Source of the DNA: Hydrocarboniphaga sp965279055
GTDB lineage: Bacteria > Pseudomonadota > Gammaproteobacteria > Nevskiales > Nevskiaceae
Direction: 5' to 3'
Length of the DNA stretch: 64,000 nucleotides
Assembly (NCBI RefSeq): GCF_965279055.1
Contig: NZ_OZ257125.1
Coordinates: forward strand, 1,364,001 to 1,428,000
The translations under genes and the position numbers were made by a program. The notes beneath the pieces are model-generated. The model ran no database searches, was not told the origin of the DNA, and was given only the letters and a program-made list of their open reading frames with translations. Below are positions 27,435-35,033 of this stretch, piece after piece. Position 1 is the first letter of the stretch; each line of letters begins with the position of its first letter.

Positions 27435-28811
27435 ATGACGATACTTCGCTCGCGGCGCGAATTGTTGCGCGACGGCCTGGCCGCTGCGGCGGGTTTGTCG
27501 ACCCGTCGCGGCATGCTAGGCCTGCTGGGCGGCGCAATGGCCGGCACCGCAGGCGCCGCTTTCAGCGACTACAAGGCACTGGTCTGCGTGTTCCTCTACG
27601 GTGGCAATGATGGTTACAACGTATTGGTTCCCAACGACGACGAACGCTATCCGATCTATGCGGCGACCCGTGGAACGATTGCCCTGTCCCGGGATACGCT
27701 GCTACCTCTGCAGACCTCGCCAGCCGGCGCGACGCCGGGCAGTCTCTACGGCCTGCCCCCCTCGATGCCCGAAATCCAGCGGCTTTTCGATCAGGGGCGG
27801 CTCGCCTTCATTGCCAATGTCGGGACTTTGCTTGCTCCGACGACGAAGGCGGATTTCCTCGCCAAGCGGGACTTGCCGCCACGACTGTTTTCGCACAACG
27901 ATCAGCAGGAGAGCTGGCAGGCGAGCCAGCCGGATGTCACGCGACGCTTGGGCTGGAGCGGACGACTGGCCGATCTGATGAGCTCGGCCAACAGCAATCT
28001 GCGGCTGCCGATGAATCTGTCGATTGCAGGCAACAATCTGCTGCAGGTCGGGCAGACCAGCCGGTCTTATTCGCTCGGCGCCGCCGGTGTGCTGCCTTTG
28101 CGATCCGATTCGGGACCGGGCGGCATGGAACGAGCCACTGCCGCGCGTGCCTTGATGGAAGCATCGCGTGCCGGCGGCCTGTTCGAGCGCTTTGGTGGCG
28201 AACTGGCGGAGCGCACCGTGGACCTGGGTGCCGAGATCGGGGCGGCGCTAAGTGGTGTCGGTGAACTAAAAACGGCATTCCCTGAAAGCAGCCTGGCGAG
28301 CCAGCTCAAAGTGGTCGCGAAACTGATCGCGGCCCGCAAGACGCTTTCGATGTCGCGTCAGGTGTTTTTCGTTTCGGCCGGCAGTTTCGATACCCATATT
28401 GGCCAGCCGGCCAGGCAGGCGGCGCTGCTGACGCAGGTTTCACAGGCACTCGGAGCGTTCGATGCCGCGCTTTCCGAACTCGGGGTGCGCGACTCGGTGA
28501 CCAGTTTCACCGCATCAGATTTTGGCCGTACGCTGACCAGCAATGGCGACGGGACGGATCACGCCTGGGGCAATGTGCACTGGGTGACCGGCGGCGCAGT
28601 CAAGGGCGGTGCAGTCTATGGCCAGTTCCCCGACCTGACGCTGGACGGCGTCGACGATCTGGGCGAGGGCCGACTGATCCCGACCACGAGCGTCGAGCAG
28701 TACGGCGCGACGATGCTGAAATGGTTCGGTGCGGGTACGGTTCAGATCGGTACAATTTTCCCGCATCTTTCGCGCTTCGCCGTCAACGATCTCGGTTTTC
28801 TGAATGGCTGA
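27435..28811 (+). CDS. DUF1501 Tat-exported protein, cassette copy 3
   Basis: 458 residues; ATG at 27435 with AGGAG upstream and 14 bases after the DUF1800 stop. Tat leader TILRSRRELLRDGLAAAAGL. The family blocks FLYGGNDGYNVLVP, SHNDQQESW and DFGRTLTSNGDGTDHAWG are kept. The block that reads GGFDTHDDQL or GGFDTHDNQL in copies 1 and 2 reads GSFDTHIGQP here, losing an Asp near the presumed metal site. Several surface segments differ. Last gene of the triplicated array; the next gene is convergent. Confidence 0.92.
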   Translation: MTILRSRRELLRDGLAAAAGLSTRRGMLGLLGGAMAGTAGAAFSDYKALVCVFLYGGNDGYNVLVPNDDERYPIYAATRGTIALSRDTLLPLQTSPAGATPGSLYGLPPSMPEIQRLFDQGRLAFIANVGTLLAPTTKADFLAKRDLPPRLFSHNDQQESWQASQPDVTRRLGWSGRLADLMSSANSNLRLPMNLSIAGNNLLQVGQTSRSYSLGAAGVLPLRSDSGPGGMERATAARALMEASRAGGLFERFGGELAERTVDLGAEIGAALSGVGELKTAFPESSLASQLKVVAKLIAARKTLSMSRQVFFVSAGSFDTHIGQPARQAALLTQVSQALGAFDAALSELGVRDSVTSFTASDFGRTLTSNGDGTDHAWGNVHWVTGGAVKGGAVYGQFPDLTLDGVDDLGEGRLIPTTSVEQYGATMLKWFGAGTVQIGTIFPHLSRFAVNDLGFLNG

Positions 28812-28868
28812 AAGGCCTGAAGTAAAGAAATCGCGGACGAGACAGGGGTCTTGCCGCGATCAAAACGC

Positions 28869-30074
28869 TCAGAACGAATATTTCGCCGAGAACTGCAGAC
28901 GCATCAGATCGCCCTTGTCGCTGCTGACGGTTTCGCGCTGCGCGTAGCGCAGCTCGGCGCCGACGGTGAGCTTGGTCACCGGCGAATACAGCAGGTTGAC
29001 GAATGCGCTTTTGACTTTCTCGGTGGCGCCGGCTGCGAGCTGGTCGCTGTCGGCGTTCGAGCTCAGGTACGACACGCCGATGCTGGAGCGGGTCTTCACG
29101 TCCCAGGGATGGCGCAGCGCGACGTAGCCGCTGAAGATGCGCACCGGGTCGAGCTTGCCGTCGCTGTCGATCACCGCGTCTCCGATCGTGTTCAAAGCGA
29201 GATAGCGGCCGATGCCGTCGCCGCCGTTGAGCATGAAGCGGATGTCGTTGCCGCCGGCGCCCAGCGGCATCTTGCCGGAGACGCTGGCGCCGTAGCCGAT
29301 CGCCTTGTCCGACACGCCGCCGACCTGGCCCTTGTCGACCAGCTCGCGCGCCAGCGCGGCGATGGTGAAATCACCGGCGCTGGATTTGAGGTTGTAGCGC
29401 GCGACGAAGTCCGGCAGCAGGTTGGCATCGTCGGTGTTCGCATAGCTCGGGCCGCCGCCGTTGGTGGCGACCGTGCTCTCCGGGTTTTCGATCGCGAACA
29501 CGAAGTTGCCGGCGGTGTAGCGGATCATCGGCTGGCGCTCGAACACCGTGCCGTCGGTGGGGAAGGCGATGAAGTCCAGCACTTCCGGAATCGCGCCCAT
29601 GTTCTGGAACGTGCTCCAGTCCTGGCCGAGCAGCCAGTTGTCGAAGGTGATGTAGGCGCGACGCAGGCCCGGGTTGTAGGCATTGGTCACCGACTCGTTG
29701 CCGCTGCCCTGGGCGACGATGAAATCCATCTCCAGGTAGCCGCCGAGCTTGTGGCCTTCCACTGCGGTGTCGGCTTTCAGGAACAGCCGCGTTTCCTTGG
29801 CGTGAAAATCCAGGTAGGTGTGCGAGTCGTCGTCGGCCGCGCCGGTGGCGACCGGAATCTGGTTCGGAATGTAGGTATCGCGGCCGGTGCCCTGTACGAC
29901 CGGGCCGTCGCTGAAATGGCTGTACAGCGTGTCGAGCTTGATGTAGCCGCCCCAGGTCAAAGTGACGTCGCCGATCTCGGCGGCCTGTGCGGCGGGCGCA
30001 GCGGCGCCGACGATCGTTGCAGCGGCAACGCACAGCAGGCTGCGGCGCAGCGGGGCACGCATGACAGTTTTCAT
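28869..30074 (-). CDS. DcaP-like outer-membrane porin
   Basis: 401 residues from the ATG at 30074, preceded by GAGGAGAG. Signal peptide MKTVMRAPLRRSLLCVAAA... cleaved probably after AQA (about residue 32). The mature protein starts with TLTWGGYIKLDTLYS, the first strand of DcaP-type trimeric porins that pass dicarboxylates and other small acids, and ends LMRLQFSAKYSF with the terminal Phe required for outer-membrane assembly. Alternating beta-strand pattern throughout. It is divergent from crbR, and a CrbR-like site lies in between, so it may admit acetate or related acids across the outer membrane. Confidence 0.88.
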   Translation of the reverse strand: MKTVMRAPLRRSLLCVAAATIVGAAAPAAQAAEIGDVTLTWGGYIKLDTLYSHFSDGPVVQGTGRDTYIPNQIPVATGAADDDSHTYLDFHAKETRLFLKADTAVEGHKLGGYLEMDFIVAQGSGNESVTNAYNPGLRRAYITFDNWLLGQDWSTFQNMGAIPEVLDFIAFPTDGTVFERQPMIRYTAGNFVFAIENPESTVATNGGGPSYANTDDANLLPDFVARYNLKSSAGDFTIAALARELVDKGQVGGVSDKAIGYGASVSGKMPLGAGGNDIRFMLNGGDGIGRYLALNTIGDAVIDSDGKLDPVRIFSGYVALRHPWDVKTRSSIGVSYLSSNADSDQLAAGATEKVKSAFVNLLYSPVTKLTVGAELRYAQRETVSSDKGDLMRLQFSAKYSF

Positions 30075-30181
30075 CGTTCTCTCCTCGTCGTTTTTGGCGG
30101 CCTTGTTGCGCTGATCCGCTGGCCGTCTCGAAGCGCAGCATGGGCAGCGCGGCAGCGCGCGGCCATTCGCCGAAAGTCGAT

Positions 30182-30199
30182 ATGCGACCAAAGTCGCAT
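30182..30199. promoter_or_regulatory. candidate CrbR operator between porin and crbR
   Basis: Perfect inverted repeat ATGCGAC-CAAA-GTCGCAT. It shares GACCAA-GTCG-ATG with the site at 34584-34600 upstream of yjcH-actP. The centre is 49 bases before the crbR start and about 116 before the porin start. LuxR-type regulators bind such short dyads. No promoter boxes were confidently assigned. Confidence 0.6.
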
Positions 30200-30239
30200 G
30201 CGGCTGGCGGCGCGCGGGTGCTTGCACTAGGCTCGCCGC

Positions 30240-30938
30240 GTGAACGCCCCACTAGTCCTGCTCGCCGACGATCACCCGCTGTTCCGCGCCGCGCTGCGCG
30301 AGACCCTGGCCAAGCTGCTGCCGGGCGTGCGCGTGGTCGAGTCTTCCGGTGTTGCCGAACTGCAGGCAGCGGTGCAGGCCAACAGCGAGGCCGACCTGTT
30401 GCTGCTGGATTTGCGCATGCCGGGCTCGCAGGGTTTTTCGACGCTGATCGAATTGCGCGCCCAGTATCCGGCGCTGCCGATCGCGATCGTGTCGGCCGAA
30501 GAAGATCCGGGCGTGATCCGTCGTGCGCTGGACTTCGGCGCCAGCGCTTTCATCCCCAAGTCATCGAGCACCGAGCAGATCGCCGAAGGCCTGCGCGCGG
30601 TGCTCGCCGGCAACACCTGGGTGCCGGCGGAAATGCTGCTCGGTGAATCCGCGGCCGACGTCGACGCCGAGCTCGCCGCCCGCGTCGCCAGCCTGACGCC
30701 GCAGCAATTTCGCGTGTTGACGCTGCTCGCTGATGGTCGTCTGAACAAGCAGATCGGCGCCGAGCTGGAGATATCGGAAGCAACGATCAAGGCCCATGTC
30801 ACCGTGATCCTGCGCAAGCTCGGCCTGTCACGCCGCACCCAGGCCGCAGTGCTGGCGCAGCGCCTGCTCAGCGCCGACAGCGGGCGGCTGGCGCCGCCGC
30901 CGGAAGTCGCAGCGAGCGAAGACCTCGACGCCGAATAG
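30240..30938 (+). CDS. crbR: LuxR-family response regulator, CrbR/ActR type
   Basis: 232 residues from a GTG start. An N-terminal receiver domain (D10, D11, phospho-acceptor D57 in LLLLDLRMPG, K107) is followed by a LuxR helix-turn-helix at about 150-210 (LTPQQFRVLTLLADGRLNKQIGAELEISEATIKAHVTVIL). In Vibrio and Pseudomonas the CrbS-CrbR pair (MxtR-ErdR) activates acetyl-CoA synthetase and acetate permease; the same genes follow here. It is convergent with crbS, the two stop codons separated by a REP element. Confidence 0.88.
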   Translation: MNAPLVLLADDHPLFRAALRETLAKLLPGVRVVESSGVAELQAAVQANSEADLLLLDLRMPGSQGFSTLIELRAQYPALPIAIVSAEEDPGVIRRALDFGASAFIPKSSSTEQIAEGLRAVLAGNTWVPAEMLLGESAADVDAELAARVASLTPQQFRVLTLLADGRLNKQIGAELEISEATIKAHVTVILRKLGLSRRTQAAVLAQRLLSADSGRLAPPPEVAASEDLDAE

Positions 30939-30943
30939 CGGCA

Positions 30944-31025
30944 GTAGGAGCGGACCCTGTCCGCGACTGCGAAATCACCGGACGATGTGCGCTTGATGGC
31001 ACAGTCGCGGACAGTCCGCTCCTAC
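30944..31025. repeat. REP-like palindrome between crbR and crbS
   Basis: Left arm GTAGGAGCGGACCCTGTCC, right arm ending GGACAGTCCGCTCCTAC; the right arm lacks three G residues that would pair with CCC, so the stem has a bulge. The 30-base centre is longer than in the other members. The right end supplies the TAG stop codon of crbS (31022-31024). Confidence 0.85.
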
Positions 31026-34000
31026 AGGTCGGCGTTCTGGCTCAGTAGCCGCGTCATCAGCGCGCGCAGCGCTGCCGGCTTCACCGGCTTGGGCAGCAGC
31101 GACAGCCCGTGACCCTGCGCATCCAGCCGCGCCTGTGGCGTGTGGTCGGCGGTCAGCACGATGCCGGGAATGTCGCGGCCGCAGCGCTCGCGCAGACCGC
31201 GCGCCACCTGCACGCCGTTGAGTTCACCGTCGAGGTGATAGTCGAGCAGCAGCAGATCCGGCGTGGCCTGTTGCAGGCCCTGATACGCGGCGTTGTCGTC
31301 GGCGGCGACGATCACTTCGCAGCCCCAGCTCAGCAGCAGCGCCTGCATCGCGTCGAGCACCGCGGGCTCGTTTTCCAGGCAAAGCACGCGCGCGCCGGCG
31401 AGCGAGCCGCGCAGCGGCGCACGCACTTCGCTGCCGCGCTGCATCGAACGCTGCCCCAGCGGCACGGTCACCGAAAACACGCTGCCATGACCGACACGAG
31501 AGCGCAGCTGCAGCGGATGTTTCAGGATCCCGGTGACGCGCTCGACGATCGCCAGACCCAGACCCATGCCGCGTTCACCGCGCGCGTCCTGCGCACTGAG
31601 CCGGCGGAATTCCTGGAAGATCTCCTGCTGCTGATGCTCGGCGATGCCGGCGCCGCTGTCCCAGACCTCGATGCGCAGCTGGCCGCCGCGCAGCCGCCGG
31701 CAGCCGAGCAGCACCTTGCCGCTGGCGGTGTAGCGCACTGCGTTCGACAGCAGGTTCTGCAGCACGCGGCGCAGCAGCTGCGGATCGCTCTCGACGATCG
31801 CGCGCGAACGCCGCCAGCGGAATTGCAGTCCGGCGCGCACCGCCAGCGCCGCGGTTTCCGCCGCCAGGGGTTCGAGCAGATCGTTGATCGCGAAATGCTC
31901 GCGGCGTATCGCCTGTGCGCGGCCGTCCAGACGCGAGATGTCGAGCAGGCCCGACAGCAGGCCCTCGGCCGCGCTCAGCGAGCTCTCGGCCTGGCTCAGC
32001 AATGCCGCCGCGGACTCGGGCAATGCGTCGCGCGCGATCGCCGCGGTGAACAGGCGCGCCGCATTCAGCGGCTGCACCAGATCGTGCGAGGCCGAGGCCA
32101 GAAAGCGCGTCTTTGCGTGATCGGCCTGTTCGGCGGCGCGCTTGGCAGCGGCGAGTTCGGCGTTCAGCGCGGTCAGCTCGCGGGTGCGTTCGGCGACGCG
32201 GGACTCCAGCGTCTCGTTGACTTCGCGCAGCGCGTCGGCGCCGCGCTTGTAGCCGGTGACGTCGGAATAGCTGGTGACGAAGCCGCCGCCGGGCATCGGG
32301 TTGCCGCGGATTTCGACGGTGCTGCCGTCGGGCAATGCGCGCTGATGCGTGTAAGCGTGGCCCTCGCGCATGTGCTGCAGTCGCCGCGTCACTGCGGCCT
32401 CGGCGTCGGCCTCGGCACCGAGCAGCCCGCGCGCGAGGTTGTGGCGCAGCAGCTCCTCGATCGGCCGGCCGATCGCGACCAGGCCGGGCGGATAGTCGAA
32501 GATGTCGATGTAGCGCTGGTTCCACGCGACCAGCTGCAGATCCTTGTCGACCACCGACACGCCCTGCGACAGATGCTCCAGCGTCGCCAGCAGCAGCTCG
32601 CGATTGAACTGGATCACGTGCGAGGTTTCGTCGAGCAGACGCACCACGTCCTCGAGCTGCATGTCGCGGCCGCGCAGGGTCGAAGCCAGCACCAGGCGCG
32701 CCGACGAGCTGCCGACCGCGGACGCCAGCAGATGCTCGACGTAGCGCGCCTGCGCCGGCTCGGCGCGATCGCCGGGCTTGCTGCTGCGGCCGCTGCGCGC
32801 GGCGTAGTCGTGCATCAGCTTGAGGGCGCGCTCGGCGCCGAAGAAGCGTTCCAGCAGCGCCTGAAGATCACCGACCGTTGCCGAACTGCGCAGCGGCACC
32901 GGCGGCAGGCTCGGCGCGTCGCGGCTGTCTTCGAGAAAGCGCGACACCTGCAGGCGCTCGCGCAGGCCGGAGCCCGACGACAGCGACACCGCGACATAGG
33001 CCAGCAGATGCAGCGCCAGGCTCAGCAAAGTGCCGTGCGTGATCAGGTCGAGGCCGTCGATGCCGAACAGGGCGTTCGGCCGCAGCCAGGCAATGCCCAG
33101 CGGCCCTTGCTGCAGCAGGCCGGACTCAACGCCGGACGAGCCGAGCATCGTCGGCAGCAGCAGCACGTAGCACCAGCTCAGAAAGCCGATCGACAGGCCC
33201 GCCACCGCGCCGGCATAGGTCGCGCGACGCCAGTACAGGCCGCCGATCAGCGCCGGCAGAAAATGCAGTACCGCCGAAAACGACAGCAGACCGATCGAGG
33301 CCAGCGAGCCCGGGCCGGTGAACAGCCGGTAGTACAGGTAGGCGAGCATCACCAGCCCGGCGATGCACAGCCGGCGGATGGTTTTCAGCAGGCTCGACAG
33401 ATCGCCGCGTTCGGCCAGGCCCAGCCGCGGCCAGCGCAGCAGCAGCGGCATCACCACCTCGTTGCAGATCATCGTCGACAGCGCGATCGTCGCGACGATG
33501 ACCATGCTGGTCGCCGCCGAGAATCCGCCGAGATAGGCGACCAGTGCCAGCGCGGTGTGCCCTTCGTTCAAGGGCAGCGACAGTACGAAGCTGTCGGCCG
33601 GCGTGCCCGCCGGCAAGCGCAGCACGCCGGCGGCCATGATCGGCAGCACGAACAGGCTGATCAGCGCCAGATAGCCCGGAAACAGCCAGCGCGCGGTGCG
33701 CAGATCGGCGGGCGCGGTGTTCTCGACCACGGTGACATGAAACTGCCGTGGCAGACACAGCGCGGCGGCTGCGGCGAGCAAGGTCTGGGTGACGAAGCCA
33801 AGCTGCCATTCCGGCTGCGTCAGCGGCTGCGCTACCTGGGGCAGCGCCAGCGCCTGGGTGTACGCATCGCCGATGCCGTCGAACAGGCCGAAGCAGACGA
33901 ACAGCCCGACCGCGACGAAAGCCAGCAGCTTGCACATCGACTCGAAGGCGATCGCCAGCATCATGCCGTGATGGTTTTCGGTGGACACCACGTGGCGCGT

Positions 34001-34522
34001 GCCGAACAGGATCGCGAACGTCGCCAGCAGGATCGAGATGAACAGCGCATTGTCGTCGGCGCGTTCGCCGCGCGCCGGTCCGACCAGCACTTCGAAGCTG
34101 AAGGCCACCGCCTTGATCTGCAACGCGATGTACGGCAGCACGCCGAACACCGCGATCAGCGCGACCATCATCGCCAGCTTCTGGTGGCGGCCGTAACGCG
34201 CGCCGATAAAGTCGGCGATCGAGGTGATGTTGTGGCGCTTGCTGATCGCCACCAGCCGCGCGATCAGGCCGTTGCCGAACACGAACACCAGCGCGGGCCC
34301 CAGATAGATCGGCAGAAAATCCCAGCCGCTGATCGCGGCGCGGCCGACCGCGCCGTAGAACGTCCACGAGGTGCAGTACACGCCCAGCGCCAGGCTGTAG
34401 ATCCAGCGTTTGCGCACCGGGCTGCCGAGCCGGCGCGCGCGCCGGTCGCCCCAGAACGCGAGGCCGAACAGAAGGCCGACATAGGTGGCCGACACCAGAA
34501 AGAGAATGCTGCTGGACAGCAA
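31022..34522 (-). CDS. crbS: CrbS-type hybrid sensor kinase with sodium-symporter domain
   Basis: 1166 residues. Residues 1-510 are a sodium/solute symporter-like membrane domain of about 13 spans (TFYGAVGRAAISGWDFLPIY, ALQIKAVAFSFE). A linker and PAS domain follow (640-760, NQRYIDIFDYPPG), then a coiled coil (765-805), HisKA with the phospho-acceptor H813 in SASHDLVQPLN, an ATPase domain with N923/N927 and GMGLGLAI near 985, and a C-terminal receiver with D1094 in LLLLDYHLDG. This is the full CrbS/MxtR layout that senses acetate status and signals to CrbR. It is divergent from yjcH-actP across 148 bases. The ligand has not been shown. Confidence 0.94.
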   Translation of the reverse strand: MLSSSILFLVSATYVGLLFGLAFWGDRRARRLGSPVRKRWIYSLALGVYCTSWTFYGAVGRAAISGWDFLPIYLGPALVFVFGNGLIARLVAISKRHNITSIADFIGARYGRHQKLAMMVALIAVFGVLPYIALQIKAVAFSFEVLVGPARGERADDNALFISILLATFAILFGTRHVVSTENHHGMMLAIAFESMCKLLAFVAVGLFVCFGLFDGIGDAYTQALALPQVAQPLTQPEWQLGFVTQTLLAAAAALCLPRQFHVTVVENTAPADLRTARWLFPGYLALISLFVLPIMAAGVLRLPAGTPADSFVLSLPLNEGHTALALVAYLGGFSAATSMVIVATIALSTMICNEVVMPLLLRWPRLGLAERGDLSSLLKTIRRLCIAGLVMLAYLYYRLFTGPGSLASIGLLSFSAVLHFLPALIGGLYWRRATYAGAVAGLSIGFLSWCYVLLLPTMLGSSGVESGLLQQGPLGIAWLRPNALFGIDGLDLITHGTLLSLALHLLAYVAVSLSSGSGLRERLQVSRFLEDSRDAPSLPPVPLRSSATVGDLQALLERFFGAERALKLMHDYAARSGRSSKPGDRAEPAQARYVEHLLASAVGSSSARLVLASTLRGRDMQLEDVVRLLDETSHVIQFNRELLLATLEHLSQGVSVVDKDLQLVAWNQRYIDIFDYPPGLVAIGRPIEELLRHNLARGLLGAEADAEAAVTRRLQHMREGHAYTHQRALPDGSTVEIRGNPMPGGGFVTSYSDVTGYKRGADALREVNETLESRVAERTRELTALNAELAAAKRAAEQADHAKTRFLASASHDLVQPLNAARLFTAAIARDALPESAAALLSQAESSLSAAEGLLSGLLDISRLDGRAQAIRREHFAINDLLEPLAAETAALAVRAGLQFRWRRSRAIVESDPQLLRRVLQNLLSNAVRYTASGKVLLGCRRLRGGQLRIEVWDSGAGIAEHQQQEIFQEFRRLSAQDARGERGMGLGLAIVERVTGILKHPLQLRSRVGHGSVFSVTVPLGQRSMQRGSEVRAPLRGSLAGARVLCLENEPAVLDAMQALLLSWGCEVIVAADDNAAYQGLQQATPDLLLLDYHLDGELNGVQVARGLRERCGRDIPGIVLTADHTPQARLDAQGHGLSLLPKPVKPAALRALMTRLLSQNADL

Positions 34523-34583
34523 GGCTCAGGCTCCCGCAAACAGGCGCCGCAGCTTAACCGCAAGCAGTGCGGCCGCGCCGGCC

Positions 34584-34600
34584 TTAGACCAAGGTCGGAT
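34584..34600. promoter_or_regulatory. candidate CrbR operator upstream of yjcH-actP and crbS
   Basis: TTAGACCAAGGTCGGAT: an imperfect dyad around CCAAGG sharing GACCAA and GTCG with the 30182-30199 site. It is 71-87 bases before the yjcH start and 62-78 before the crbS start, a suitable distance for activation of either promoter. The acs upstream region does not show the same sequence clearly. Confidence 0.55.
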
Positions 34601-34670
34601 GGTGAGCAGGCGGGGGCACTTCTATGCTGCGGCCACTGCTGCACATAACGATAAGCACGAGGAGAGCACC

Positions 34671-35033
34671 ATGACATCCGCTGCCGCCAGCGTCGCCCCC
34701 GGCACGCTCACGCCCGAAGAGGTCGCCGCGCTGGCGCCCGATATCCGCCGTATCTACCAGAGCCCGGCTTTCGCGCGCCTGCGTGCGCGCCGCGGCAGCC
34801 TGGCACTGAAGCTGAGCATCGCAATGTGCGTGATCTACTACGGTTTCATCCTGATGATCGCGTTCGCACCGCAGGTGCTGGCGATCAGGATCGACGAGGT
34901 GATCACGGTCGGCATCCCGCTGGGCCTGGGCGTGATCCTGTCGGCGATCGTGCTGACCGGCATCTACGTCAGCCGCGCCAATCGCGAATTCGACCAGCTC
35001 AGCGCCGATGCGCTGAAGGCGGCGCAGTCATGA
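34671..35033 (+). CDS. yjcH: DUF485 membrane protein YjcH
   Basis: 120 residues: a soluble N-terminus (IYQSPAFARLRARRGSLAL, the DUF485 mark) and two membrane spans, about 50-72 and 85-108. YjcH genes almost always precede acetate permease genes; the role is unproven but probably assists ActP. The ATG at 34671 has AGGAGAG upstream. Its last bases overlap the actP start (ATGA), indicating coupling. Confidence 0.95.
   Translation: MTSAAASVAPGTLTPEEVAALAPDIRRIYQSPAFARLRARRGSLALKLSIAMCVIYYGFILMIAFAPQVLAIRIDEVITVGIPLGLGVILSAIVLTGIYVSRANREFDQLSADALKAAQS

Noticed and set aside
30240..30938. NarL-type nitrate regulator for the LuxR protein
   Set aside because: Neighbouring symporter-fused kinase, actP and acs fit CrbR; no nitrate genes present.
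31109..34648. A 1179-codon open frame on the + strand opposite crbS
   Set aside because: It is the antisense of the kinase gene; its product is rich in Arg/Gln/His/Ala with no domains, as expected for the reverse frame of high-GC coding DNA.
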